A stretch of DNA of 64,000 bases, taken from the NCBI RefSeq assembly GCF_000814475.1, contig NZ_JSVC01000019.1:124001-188000 (forward strand), given 5' to 3'. The translations under genes were made by a program, and so were the position numbers. The notes beneath the pieces were generated by a model. The model did not search any database and was not told the origin of the DNA. It was given only the letters and a program-made list of their open reading frames with translations. This document shows positions 31,751 through 40,381 of this stretch, one piece after another. Numbering within the stretch: position 1 is the stretch's first letter; each line of letters starts with the position of its first letter. This DNA is from Flavihumibacter solisilvae. GTDB taxonomy: Bacteria > Bacteroidota > Bacteroidia > Chitinophagales > Chitinophagaceae.

Positions 31751-33439
31751 ATGAAAAGACTGGTGATAATAATTCTTGTATTGGCAGCAGTTGGCACTGC
31801 TGTTTATTTTGTTGCAAGGAAATATGTCGAATCTCCCGACCTGGCGCGGCAGCTGAAAGAACGGCTCGTGCAACTTGTTGCGGAAAAAAGCAACGGCCTC
31901 TACCAGCTGAGCATCGGTGAAATTAATATTGATGCAGACAACACATCGGCGGTATTAAAGGATATCAGGTTGCAGACAGATAGCGTGTTACTCGGGCAAC
32001 TTATCGAAAATCGTGTATCCCCTGCCGTTGTATATGATTTCTCCCTCGATAATCTCATCATCAAGAATGTTGACATTCTTTCTTTCCTGAATGAAAATTC
32101 GGCACGGTTAAAAACGATCACGGTCTCCGGCGGGAAGCTGGTAATCCGCCGGCTCGGCCGCGGAAAAGACAGTGTAGCCGTCGCCTCTGAGCCCAGGCAT
32201 GAAGTATTGAAATCTGTAAGGCGCTCCCTCCGTGAAGTAAGGATCGATACCGTTCACATCAACGATATTGATTTCCGCTATGTTAACCTGAAAAAACAGG
32301 AACAGAAACTAAAGAAATTACATATCGACCTCTATTCAATCGCAATTGACAGCACGGCATTGCATGACAGCACCAGGATATTTTTCGCAAAGCAGATCAT
32401 GGTTTCAATGGATAGCATTTCGCTGCCGGTAGCGAAAAATATGTACAGGCTGTCGGCAGAAAAGCTGGTCCTGGCTGCCGGTGAAAAAAGGATCACTACC
32501 ATACACCAATTGCGTTTCCTGCCGGTATCCGGCAAAAGCCTTGAAGCGCTTGCAGCGGAGACAGGCAAACAAAGAGATGTGTTCAGGTTAAAAGTGTCTG
32601 ATCTTACCATTCATGATTTTGATTACATGGCTTTACTGGAAGACAGCGCAATCGTAGCAGGATCGGTGATATTGAAAAAGCCTGTCCTGCAGGTTTTCAA
32701 TGATAAAAGCCAACAGCCACCCACAGAGAGCAAGGTGGGAAAATATCCCATCCAGCTTCTTGCAAAACTACCATATGGAGTAAGGATTCCCCGGGTGGAG
32801 ATTGAACAGGGCAGCGTCACTTACCAGGAAAAGAATGAGCAGGGAAACGATATCGGAAATATCAGTTTTGACCAGGTGAACGGAAGTGTTGGTCCTCTCC
32901 GGTTTTCGTCAGCAGGCACTTTCGCAGTGAAAGCGGAATTCCGGGCAAGGTTTATGTCCCGCTCGCCCATGCATGTCAGGTTCGACTTTCCCGTATCACG
33001 CAATGGCCAGTTTTCGGTCAGGGCCCGCTTCGATCCGTTTGAGGTGGAACAGCTAAACCAGGCAGCATTGCCCCTTGGCAGCATGAAGCTGAAAGAGGGG
33101 AAAGTAACACGGCTGGATTTTGAGATTAAAGGTGATAATACCAGTGCAACCGGGACTACCACCATGAACTACGAAGGGTTGAAAGTAGAAGTGATGAAAA
33201 GCGATGACGGTGAAGACTATAAGAAGAGAGGCTTACTGACATTGTTCGCCAACAAGTTCGTGTTAAACAAGGACAACAAACCAGGCGACAGGCACAAAGA
33301 CACCTACACTGCGTCGTACAAGCGCGTAACTACAAAATCCTATTTCAACCTGGTTTGGAAGACGCTCTTTTACGGCGTAAAAGCAAATACCGGAGTAGGC
33401 CTGAAAGGAAGAGATAAAGAAAGGGCCAGGATACATTAA
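31751..33439 (+). CDS. AsmA/DUF748-like envelope protein
   Basis: A 562-residue protein with one N-terminal membrane helix (about residues 4-21) and a long beta-rich body of repeating amphipathic strands (ITVSGGKLVIRRLGRG, VEIEQGSVTYQEKNEQG, NISFDQVNGSVGPLRF, KEGKVTRLDFEIKGDN). This is the pattern of AsmA, DUF748 and related bridge-like lipid-transport proteins that span the periplasm. Family membership is judged from pattern only. rpiA starts 10 bp downstream, so the genes are co-transcribed although the functions look unrelated. Confidence 0.55.
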   Translation: MKRLVIIILVLAAVGTAVYFVARKYVESPDLARQLKERLVQLVAEKSNGLYQLSIGEINIDADNTSAVLKDIRLQTDSVLLGQLIENRVSPAVVYDFSLDNLIIKNVDILSFLNENSARLKTITVSGGKLVIRRLGRGKDSVAVASEPRHEVLKSVRRSLREVRIDTVHINDIDFRYVNLKKQEQKLKKLHIDLYSIAIDSTALHDSTRIFFAKQIMVSMDSISLPVAKNMYRLSAEKLVLAAGEKRITTIHQLRFLPVSGKSLEALAAETGKQRDVFRLKVSDLTIHDFDYMALLEDSAIVAGSVILKKPVLQVFNDKSQQPPTESKVGKYPIQLLAKLPYGVRIPRVEIEQGSVTYQEKNEQGNDIGNISFDQVNGSVGPLRFSSAGTFAVKAEFRARFMSRSPMHVRFDFPVSRNGQFSVRARFDPFEVEQLNQAALPLGSMKLKEGKVTRLDFEIKGDNTSATGTTTMNYEGLKVEVMKSDDGEDYKKRGLLTLFANKFVLNKDNKPGDRHKDTYTASYKRVTTKSYFNLVWKTLFYGVKANTGVGLKGRDKERARIH

Positions 33440-33449
33440 CTTTATCTCC

Positions 33450-34127
33450 TTGTTATCAGCACAACAAATAAAGGAAACCCTCGGTCGGGAAGCAGCCGGG
33501 TATGTAAAGGATGGGATGACCATTGGCGTGGGCACAGGCTCCACTGCGTTCTGGTTCATCGCTGCATTGGGCGATCTCGTCAAAAGCGGGCTGGCCTGCA
33601 GGGCGGTACCCACCTCACTGGAAACAGACCGACTGCTCAGGCAGCTGAAGGTACCCGTTATATCACTCGCAGACACAGACGAAATAGACCTTACGATTGA
33701 TGGGGCTGATGAAGTGGACCACCAGATGCAACTGATCAAGGGAGGTGGTGGCGCGCTGCTCCGTGAAAAGATGGTAGCGTTTTCTTCCAGGAAAATGATC
33801 ATCATCGCAGATGAAACCAAACTGGTAAAAAAACTGGGCGCATATCCGCTGCCGGTAGAGGTGATTCCCTACGGGTACAGGCAGGTAAGTCTTCATATAA
33901 AATCAGAGTTCGGGATTGATCCCACACTGCGGATCAAAGACGGAAACCCGCTGCTGACCGATAACGGGCACTACATTATTGATTGTCCTTTCGGCGAAAT
34001 CAATGATGCTGCGGCACTTCATATTATGCTGAACAATACGCCGGGAGTGGTTGATAATGGTCTCTTCCTTAATCTTGCAGACAATGCCCTGATCGGGTAC
34101 AACGACGGAACAGTAAAACTCATATAG
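33450..34127 (+). CDS. rpiA: Ribose-5-phosphate isomerase A
   Basis: Interconverts ribose 5-phosphate and ribulose 5-phosphate in the non-oxidative pentose phosphate pathway. The 225-residue length is normal. It has the phosphate loop GVGTGSTAFWF, the DLTIDGADEVD active-site block, and KGGGGALLREK with the catalytic Glu. The start must be the TTG at 33450 (or a rarer codon just upstream), because the first ATG lies only a few residues before the GTGST loop. It follows the AsmA-like gene by 10 bp and precedes the GH43 gene by 4 bp. Confidence 0.93.
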   Translation: MLSAQQIKETLGREAAGYVKDGMTIGVGTGSTAFWFIAALGDLVKSGLACRAVPTSLETDRLLRQLKVPVISLADTDEIDLTIDGADEVDHQMQLIKGGGGALLREKMVAFSSRKMIIIADETKLVKKLGAYPLPVEVIPYGYRQVSLHIKSEFGIDPTLRIKDGNPLLTDNGHYIIDCPFGEINDAAALHIMLNNTPGVVDNGLFLNLADNALIGYNDGTVKLI

Positions 34128-34131
34128 ATCA

Positions 34132-35112
34132 ATGAAAAGAACACTTGCCCTGATTATCTCATTTGTACTCCTGGAACAAAGCTTCGCACAGAAAACAGAA
34201 AAAGGCACCTCGTCCGGGAACCCGATATTCCCCGGCTGGTATGCCGATCCGGAAGCAATCATCTTCGGAAAAACTTACTGGGTCTACCCCACTTTTTCTG
34301 CACCTTACAACAAGCAGGTATTTCTTGATGCATTCTCCTCCCCTGATCTGGTGAACTGGAAAAAACATGAAAGGATCCTTGACACCAGTGCGGTGAAATG
34401 GGCCAAACGGGCTATGTGGGCTCCGTCCATTATCAAAAAGGATGATAAGTATTTCCTATTCTTTGGCGCCAATGATATCCAGAGTGATGCAGAATCAGGT
34501 GGCATCGGGCTGGCAGTAGCCGATAAGCCGGAGGGTCCGTATAAGGATTACCTGGGCAAACCGCTGGTCGGTAAGTTTCATAACGGCGCGCAACCCATTG
34601 ACCAGTTCGTATACCGGGATGATGATGGACAGTACTACCTGATCTACGGAGGTTGGCGGCATTGCAATATTGCAAAACTCAACAATGATTTTACCGGGTT
34701 TACGCCATTTGAAGATGGCAGCACTTTCAAGGAAATAACACCTGAAAAATATGTGGAAGGTCCGTTCATGTTCAGGCACAACGGAAAATATTACTTCATG
34801 TGGTCAGAGGGTGGATGGACAGGCCCTGATTACAGTGTTGCCTATGCGATAGCAGATTCTCCGCTCGGGCCGTTTAAGCGGATCGGGACGATCCTTCAGC
34901 AGAATCCTGCAATTGCAACGGGGGCGGGACATCATTCCGTAATCCATCCTGACAAAGACAGCTGGTACATTGTGTATCACCGGAGACCGCTTACAGAGAA
35001 AGATGGCAACTCGAGGATGACCTGTATTGATAAAATGGAATTTGATGAGAACGGTTTGATCAAACCGGTTGTGATCACCAATGAGGGTGTAAAGAAAAGA
35101 AAAATCAGGTAG
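34132..35112 (+). CDS. Secreted glycoside hydrolase family 43
   Basis: A 326-residue protein with a signal peptide (residues 1-20, ending SFAQ) and the five-bladed propeller of GH43. The catalytic triad is recognisable: general base Asp39 (WYADPE), the pKa-modulating Asp157 (AQPIDQF) and general acid Glu209 (YVEGPF). GH43 enzymes act mainly on alpha-L-arabinofuranosides and beta-xylosides in plant polysaccharides. The subfamily cannot be told by eye. Its 3' end overlaps the convergent LacI-family gene by 8 bp. It may supply pentoses that rpiA helps to use. Confidence 0.88.
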   Translation: MKRTLALIISFVLLEQSFAQKTEKGTSSGNPIFPGWYADPEAIIFGKTYWVYPTFSAPYNKQVFLDAFSSPDLVNWKKHERILDTSAVKWAKRAMWAPSIIKKDDKYFLFFGANDIQSDAESGGIGLAVADKPEGPYKDYLGKPLVGKFHNGAQPIDQFVYRDDDGQYYLIYGGWRHCNIAKLNNDFTGFTPFEDGSTFKEITPEKYVEGPFMFRHNGKYYFMWSEGGWTGPDYSVAYAIADSPLGPFKRIGTILQQNPAIATGAGHHSVIHPDKDSWYIVYHRRPLTEKDGNSRMTCIDKMEFDENGLIKPVVITNEGVKKRKIR

Positions 35113-36130
35113 TACCGGTAGATTGCCGCACTACCAGTTCCGCTTCCATATTCACCTGTGTAACGCGAACACTGGAATCAAGGCCATCCAGAAGAATACG
35201 GGTGGCCTCTTTTCCCATTTCCTTCAATGGCTGGCGCAGGTAGGTCAGCGGGGCATAAAACAGGTCAAGACATTCCGTTTCATCGAAACTTACGAGTGCC
35301 AGTTGATCCGGCACTTTCAGGGATAAAGTGTTGATGTATTTAACCGCGTGTTCGGCAATCCTGTTGGAGGCAAACAACAAGGCATCCGGCGCAGGGTCGG
35401 CAGATAACAATTCCTTTGTGGCAGCAATAATCTCCGCGCTGTAACTCTTAATGCCCACCTGCCTGATCATATGCCTGCGTGCAGAAATGCCAAAGTACTT
35501 GCAGGCTTCCAGGAATCCGCGCTTTCTTTCATTGATGTGAAAAAGCTGGCTTTCGTAAGTGATCAGACCGATGCGCTGGCGGCCTTTTTCCGCGAGGTGC
35601 TGTACGGCCTTCCAGGAAGCATTGTAATTATCAAGACCGACATAATTGGAAGTGAGGCCCGGAAAATACCGGTCCACGAGTACGAACGGTACTTTTTGTT
35701 CCTGCAGCTGGCGGAGCTGATCTTCTGTACCCGCTGTGGCCGCGATAAGGAGTCCATCCACATTTCTGCCAGTAAAAGTTTCGATGAGTTTCGCAAACTT
35801 TTCCGGGTTTTCATCGGAGCTGCCGATGATCACGGTGTAGTTTCTTTTATCCGCTTCATCCTCGATGATACGTGCCAGTGAAGAAAAGTAAGGATTAGAA
35901 ATATCCGCGACGATCATACCAATGGTATCCGTACGGTTTGTTTTCAGGCTTTTGGCGATCTGGTTGGGCCGGTAGTTCATGAGCCTGGCGGCTTCCCGGA
36001 TCTTTTCTGCCACGTCCTTGCTGATACGCCCTTCCTTCTTATTGTTAAGGACGTAAGACACGAGGGCAGTTGATACGCCCACTTTCTCCGCAATGTCTTT
36101 CAGACAGACTTTTTTACCGTGATCAGCCAT
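35105..36130 (-). CDS. LacI family transcriptional regulator
   Basis: A 341-residue repressor. The helix-turn-helix is at residues 9-30 (CLKDIAEKVGVSTALVSYVLN), with the hinge RPNQIAKSLKTNRT at 54-67 and a periplasmic-binding-protein-like sugar domain starting IGMIVADISNPYFSSLARIIE. It resembles the CcpA/PurR half of the family. Two palindromes with the core TTAATCG-TTAAA lie in its divergent upstream region, one near its own start, so autoregulation and control of 36349-37981 are likely. The GH43 gene on the other side may also be a target, but no such site was found before it. Confidence 0.93.
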   Translation of the reverse strand: MADHGKKVCLKDIAEKVGVSTALVSYVLNNKKEGRISKDVAEKIREAARLMNYRPNQIAKSLKTNRTDTIGMIVADISNPYFSSLARIIEDEADKRNYTVIIGSSDENPEKFAKLIETFTGRNVDGLLIAATAGTEDQLRQLQEQKVPFVLVDRYFPGLTSNYVGLDNYNASWKAVQHLAEKGRQRIGLITYESQLFHINERKRGFLEACKYFGISARRHMIRQVGIKSYSAEIIAATKELLSADPAPDALLFASNRIAEHAVKYINTLSLKVPDQLALVSFDETECLDLFYAPLTYLRQPLKEMGKEATRILLDGLDSSVRVTQVNMEAELVVRQSTGTT

Positions 36131-36151
36131 GGCAAGAAATCGTTAACAATT

Positions 36152-36167
36152 ATTTAATCGTTTAAAC
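36152..36167. promoter_or_regulatory. LacI-family operator, site 1
   Basis: A near-perfect 16-bp palindrome, ATTTAATCGTTTAAAC, 22 bp upstream of the regulator's ATG. It matches site 2 in 14 of 16 positions. A third half-site-like sequence (AAATCGTTAAC, 36137-36147) lies between it and the ATG. Confidence 0.75.
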
Positions 36168-36278
36168 AAATTTATAGGAGATTTCAAAAAATAAAAAGTA
36201 AAAATTCAGAAACGGACAATCGTCAGGGCCAGATTGGGCTTATTTGAAGCTGTTTCAAGTGTTAAAATCAGGACATGT

Positions 36279-36311
36279 GTTTAATCGATTAAACAGAATG
36301 TGGTAATTTTG
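36279..36311 (+). promoter_or_regulatory. LacI-family operator, site 2, and promoter of the mini-Rossmann/MFS genes
   Basis: A perfect 16-bp palindrome, GTTTAATCGATTAAAC (36279-36294), is followed 9 bp later by TAATTTTG (36304-36311), a full match to the Bacteroidota -7 element TAnnTTTG. The palindrome covers the -33 region, so repressor binding would block this promoter. The ATG of the first gene is 37 bp further on. Confidence 0.8.
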
Positions 36312-36348
36312 TGCTGAATCCTGATTGATTAACCAAACACTTTAAAAG

Positions 36349-36645
36349 ATGACAACAACAACTAAAAATATCGGACTCGTTGCAGCAAATGCCACCGGTC
36401 ACCCACTTGAACTCCCTGTTTCAAACGCAGTAAATGGCTATCGCCTGAAAAAGGTATTTATCCAGGGTGATCTATCGGAAAGCCTGGCTAAGACCCATTA
36501 CCCCATGGCGGAAATAGTCGGCGACCTGCGCGATCTCATTCACGACGAATCCATTGACCTGGTACTGGTAGAAGCCCCCAAGGGCGCGGACCTCGGTATC
36601 GTCAAAGAGGTTCTTGATGCCGGAAAGCACGTCCGGATTCTATAA
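36349..36645 (+). CDS. Stand-alone Rossmann-like mini-protein (Gfo/Idh/MocA N-domain-like)
   Basis: A 98-residue protein whose second half (AEIVGDLRDLIHDESIDLVLVEAPKGADLGIVKEVLDAGKHVRIL) follows the N-terminal NAD-binding half of Gfo/Idh/MocA oxidoreductases up to the point where their CEKP motif would begin. The catalytic domain is absent, and the usual glycine-rich GxGxxG is not seen in the first strand (IGLVAANATGHPLEL). The downstream 14 bp hold no continuation in another frame, so it is not a simple frameshift. It sits directly behind a LacI operator and before an MFS gene. Confidence 0.6.
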   Translation: MTTTTKNIGLVAANATGHPLELPVSNAVNGYRLKKVFIQGDLSESLAKTHYPMAEIVGDLRDLIHDESIDLVLVEAPKGADLGIVKEVLDAGKHVRIL

Positions 36646-36739
36646 TTAAAAAACAATTATGCATAATCCCATATATCCACACATTTCAAAACGTAAGGCC
36701 TATGTGGCCTGGTCACCAAAAACCAATACTAAAGAACAG

Positions 36740-37981
36740 ATGAGCAAAACGGCAAATGACACAACAGACAGTCTGCAGAAACCAGCGAAGAAAAAAAAAA
36801 TGCTCGCAGGGCTTAAGCCCAGCCTGTTGACACTGACAATCGGCGGATTCAGCATCGGGATGACGGAATTCATGATGATGGGCGTTCTTCCGGATGTTGC
36901 TTCCGACCTTGGTGTCACTATTCCGGCCGCAGGCCACCTCATCGCGGTATACGCCCTCGGTGTGGTGATCGGCGCGCCGCTGATGGTGGCACTTGCCGGT
37001 AATTACCCGCCACGGAAAGTCCTGATTACGCTCATGGCGATGTTCGCTGTATTTAATGGTTTGTTTGCGATCGCTCCCAATTACGGGACATTAATGATCG
37101 CGAGGCTGTTTTCCGGCCTCCCTCACGGCGCCTTCTTCGGAATGGGCGCCGTTGTTGCAAGCAGGCTGGCCGAACCGGGCCGTGAAGCCAGGTCGGTATC
37201 CCTGATGTTCGCAGGCCTGACCCTGGCAAACATCATCGGGGTGCCCATGGGTACCTATATCGGCCACAACCTCAGCTGGCGCCTTTCCTTTGTCATTATT
37301 GCCGCCATTGCAGCCATCGCTGCCATAAGCATCAGGCGCTGGATGCCTGACCTGAAGGCGGAAGGAGGCACCAGCTTCCGCGACAGCCTGCGCATTTTCA
37401 GGAAACCTGAGCTCTGGCTCATAATTGGAATTGCCTCGATCGGTACGGGCGGGCTCTTTGCCTGGATCTCTTATATCGCCCCCCTCATGACTGAAGTTGC
37501 CGGTTTCGGCAGCAATGCGATCACCTATATCATGATCGTGGCCGGGGTCGGTATGGCGGCAGGAAATTATTTTGGCGGCAGGCTTGCAGATCGGTTTTCA
37601 CCCCTGAAGACAACAGGTTCCCTTCTCCTGCTCATGATCGTTTCACTACTCGTCGTAGCTACTGTTTCCCGTTTCCAGGTTCCCGCGGTGATCATGACAT
37701 TTGTCACCGGCGCAATTGCCTTTGCAGTAATCGCACCCATGCAGATGCTCATTATTAACGCAGCCAAAGGATCAGAAATGCTGGCGTCGGCCTCACTGCA
37801 GGCATCGGCAAACATGGGTAATGCCCTGGGTGCCTACCTTGGCGGAATACCGATCGCAGCCGGACTGGGATTCACCTCACCACAGTATGTCGGTGCCCTG
37901 CTGGCATTTATCGGCTTTCTTTTCTGCCTTTCACTTGCCCGCAAATCGGGCCGGAAAACAGCACTGGCGGCTACTGCCTGA
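36740..37981 (+). CDS. MFS transporter, AraJ/sugar-efflux-like
   Basis: A 413-residue inner-membrane carrier with twelve hydrophobic segments. Motifs of the drug:H+/sugar-efflux (AraJ, YdhP-like) group are visible: GFSIGMTEFMMMGVLPDVA in helix 1, the GRLADRFSP loop and the RLFSGLPHGAFFGMGAVVASRLA segment in helix 4. It probably exports a sugar, nucleoside or drug. An in-frame ATG at 36659 would add 27 poorly hydrophobic residues; the ATG at 36740 was preferred because it starts nearer the first helix. It shares the LacI-controlled transcript with the mini-Rossmann gene. Confidence 0.85.
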   Translation: MSKTANDTTDSLQKPAKKKKMLAGLKPSLLTLTIGGFSIGMTEFMMMGVLPDVASDLGVTIPAAGHLIAVYALGVVIGAPLMVALAGNYPPRKVLITLMAMFAVFNGLFAIAPNYGTLMIARLFSGLPHGAFFGMGAVVASRLAEPGREARSVSLMFAGLTLANIIGVPMGTYIGHNLSWRLSFVIIAAIAAIAAISIRRWMPDLKAEGGTSFRDSLRIFRKPELWLIIGIASIGTGGLFAWISYIAPLMTEVAGFGSNAITYIMIVAGVGMAAGNYFGGRLADRFSPLKTTGSLLLLMIVSLLVVATVSRFQVPAVIMTFVTGAIAFAVIAPMQMLIINAAKGSEMLASASLQASANMGNALGAYLGGIPIAAGLGFTSPQYVGALLAFIGFLFCLSLARKSGRKTALAATA

Positions 37982-38027
37982 CCGGCTTTTGCCCGTCACG
38001 GAATTTTGCCCGTAAAGCTTCATCGAA

Positions 38028-38067
38028 CCTTTATTTATACTTTTTTGTATAGATAAAGGTATTTTTG
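38028..38067 (+). promoter_or_regulatory. 32-bp dyad and promoter of the suf operon
   Basis: Inverted arms of 13 bp (38028-38040 and 38047-38059, one mismatch) surround a run of six T, and TATTTTTG (a TAnnTTTG -7 element, 38060-38067) adjoins the dyad. Size and position suit an Rrf2-type regulator covering the promoter; such a regulator is encoded at the end of the operon. The alternative is a transcribed hairpin, but it lies upstream of the -7 element. A direct repeat TTTTGCCCGT occurs earlier in the gap (37987 and 38004). Confidence 0.65.
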
Positions 38068-38106
38068 TAGCCGCAACGGGCTTTATCATTTTATCAATAC
38101 CATACC

Positions 38107-39552
38107 ATGAGTAATGAATTAAGCACGATCGAACAACACGTCCTCAGCGATTATAAATATGGGTTTGTGACCAATATTGAAGCTGATGAAGCTCCCAGGG
38201 GACTTAGTGAGGACACCGTCCGTTTTATCTCCGCCAAAAAGAATGAGCCGGAATGGATGCTGGAATGGCGGCTGAAAGCATACAGGCACTGGTGCAATAT
38301 GACCATTCCGCACTGGGCAAATATCAAATATCCGCCCATCGATTTCCAGGACATCATCTATTATTCCGCACCGAAACAAAAAGTGACGCCGAAAAGCCTC
38401 GACGAGATCGATCCCGAACTGCGCCGCACTTTCGAAAAACTGGGTATCTCCCTGGAAGAACAGAAGAGACTCAGCGGTGTTGCCGTAGACGCAGTGATAG
38501 ACAGTGTATCCATTGGAACAACATTTAAAGCACAACTTGCCGAACTGGGAATTATTTTCTGTTCCATGAGCGAAGCGATCCGCGAACATCCTGAACTGGT
38601 CAGGAAATACATCGGCTCTGTTGTGCCGATTACCGACAATTATTTCGCGGCTCTGAACTCTGCCGTTTTCAGTGACGGATCTTTCTGTTATATCCCAAAA
38701 GGTGTGCGGTGTCCGATGGAACTGTCGACCTATTTCCGGATCAACGCAGAAAACACCGGGCAGTTTGAACGCACCCTGATAGTAGCGGAAGAGGGCAGTT
38801 ATGTCAGCTACCTCGAAGGTTGTACCGCACCGATGCGTGATGAAAACCAGCTGCACGCTGCAGTTGTGGAACTCATCACAATGGATCACGCCGAAATAAA
38901 ATACTCCACCGTACAGAACTGGTATCCCGGTGACAAGCAGGGTAACGGCGGCATTTACAACTTCGTTACCAAGCGCGGCATTTGTAAGGGAAACCATTCC
39001 AAGATCTCGTGGACACAGGTTGAAACAGGATCGGCAATCACCTGGAAATACCCAAGCGTTATCCTGAAAGGTGATCACAGTACCGGTGAATTCTATTCAG
39101 TAGCCGTTACCAATAACCACCAGCAGGCGGACACGGGAACCAAAATGATGCACCTGGGAAAAAACACCCGGAGCAGGATCGTATCAAAAGGAATTTCTGC
39201 CGGAGTCAGCAATAACAGCTACCGCGGACTGGTTCACATTGGCAAGAACGCTGCAGACGCACGTAACTTCTCGCAATGCGACTCACTGTTGTTGGGAGAT
39301 AAATGTGGTGCGCATACCTTCCCATATATCGAAGTAAAGAACAACACTGCTGTTGTGGAACATGAAGCCACTACCTCCAAGATAGGCGAAGACCAGATCT
39401 TCTATTGCAACCAGCGGGGCATCGACACTGAAACCGCAGTGGCCCTGATCATTAACGGGTTCGCAAAGGAAGTGATGAACCAGCTGCCAATGGAATTCGC
39501 AGTGGAAGCGCAAAAACTGCTGGCCATCAGTCTCGAAGGCAGCGTAGGCTAA
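38107..39552 (+). CDS. sufB: Fe-S cluster assembly protein SufB
   Basis: Scaffold subunit of the SufBCD complex on which Fe-S clusters are built. The 481-residue length is typical. The conserved N-terminal part ([23 protein letters not shown]) and the beta-helix core ([67 protein letters not shown]) are all present, as is the late [19 protein letters not shown] with its conserved Cys. First gene of a seven-gene operon, preceded by the dyad-promoter at 38028-38067. Confidence 0.97.
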   Translation: MSNELSTIEQHVLSDYKYGFVTNIEADEAPRGLSEDTVRFISAKKNEPEWMLEWRLKAYRHWCNMTIPHWANIKYPPIDFQDIIYYSAPKQKVTPKSLDEIDPELRRTFEKLGISLEEQKRLSGVAVDAVIDSVSIGTTFKAQLAELGIIFCSMSEAIREHPELVRKYIGSVVPITDNYFAALNSAVFSDGSFCYIPKGVRCPMELSTYFRINAENTGQFERTLIVAEEGSYVSYLEGCTAPMRDENQLHAAVVELITMDHAEIKYSTVQNWYPGDKQGNGGIYNFVTKRGICKGNHSKISWTQVETGSAITWKYPSVILKGDHSTGEFYSVAVTNNHQQADTGTKMMHLGKNTRSRIVSKGISAGVSNNSYRGLVHIGKNAADARNFSQCDSLLLGDKCGAHTFPYIEVKNNTAVVEHEATTSKIGEDQIFYCNQRGIDTETAVALIINGFAKEVMNQLPMEFAVEAQKLLAISLEGSVG

Positions 39553-39604
39553 CCACAAGCGCAGTTCAACCAATTTTGAAATTTGAATTTGACTTTGAAA
39601 TATC

Positions 39605-40381
39605 ATGATAAAGATTAAAAACTTACATGCAGGCATTGAAGGAAAACAGATCCTTAACGGCATTGACCTTGACATCAGGCCTGGTGAAGTACACGCCATC
39701 ATGGGACCAAACGGTTCCGGAAAGAGCACGCTGGCTTCAGTGCTGGCGGGAAGGGAAGATTATGAAGTCACTAAAGGATCAGTTGAGTTCCTGGGTAGAG
39801 ACCTGCTTGAACTGAAGCCAGAAGAACGGGCAGGCGAAGGACTGTTCCTCGCTTTCCAGTACCCCGTTGAGATCCCCGGACTAAGCACCATCAATTTCAT
39901 CAAGACTGCGGTAAACGAAGTCCGAAAGTACAAAGGCCAGGAACCACTGGATGCCGTCGCCTTCCTTAAGCTCATGAATGAAAAGATGGCGCTGATGAAC
40001 ATGGATAAAACATTACTGAGCCGTTCACTCAATGAAGGGTTTTCCGGTGGTGAAAAAAAGCGCAATGAGATCTTCCAGATGGCAATGCTGCAACCGAAGC
40101 TTGCCATCCTTGATGAAACCGATTCCGGTCTCGATATCGATGCGATCCGCATAGTTGCCAATGGCGTAAACAAATTGAAAAGCAGCGACAATGCCATACT
40201 GGTGGTGACTCACTACCAGCGCCTGCTGGATTATATCGTACCTGATTTTGTACACGTACTGTACAATGGACGTATTGTTAAATCCGGCTCCAAAGAACTG
40301 GCCCTCGAGCTCGAAGAGAAAGGATATGATTTTATCAAGAATGAGAACCCAACAATAAACGAACCGGCATGGACACGCTGA
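39605..40381 (+). CDS. sufC: Fe-S cluster assembly ATPase SufC
   Basis: ABC-type ATPase that drives the shape change of the SufBCD scaffold. 258 residues, with Walker A GPNGSGKST at about 34-42, the SufC-specific signature GFSGGEKKRNEI, Walker B LAILDETDSGLDIDA and the switch histidine in VVTHYQRLLDY. Its 3' end overlaps sufD by 13 bp. The 52-bp gap after sufB is AT-rich with no clear signal. Confidence 0.97.
   Translation: MIKIKNLHAGIEGKQILNGIDLDIRPGEVHAIMGPNGSGKSTLASVLAGREDYEVTKGSVEFLGRDLLELKPEERAGEGLFLAFQYPVEIPGLSTINFIKTAVNEVRKYKGQEPLDAVAFLKLMNEKMALMNMDKTLLSRSLNEGFSGGEKKRNEIFQMAMLQPKLAILDETDSGLDIDAIRIVANGVNKLKSSDNAILVVTHYQRLLDYIVPDFVHVLYNGRIVKSGSKELALELEEKGYDFIKNENPTINEPAWTR

Noticed and set aside
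36349-36740. Mini-Rossmann gene considered as a frameshifted full oxidoreductase
   Set aside because: The next 94 bp hold no CEKP-type continuation in any frame, and the following gene is a complete transporter.
38119-39078. Long open frame antisense to sufB (319 codons)
   Set aside because: It mirrors the codon pattern of sufB, has no family features, and sits wholly under a certain gene.
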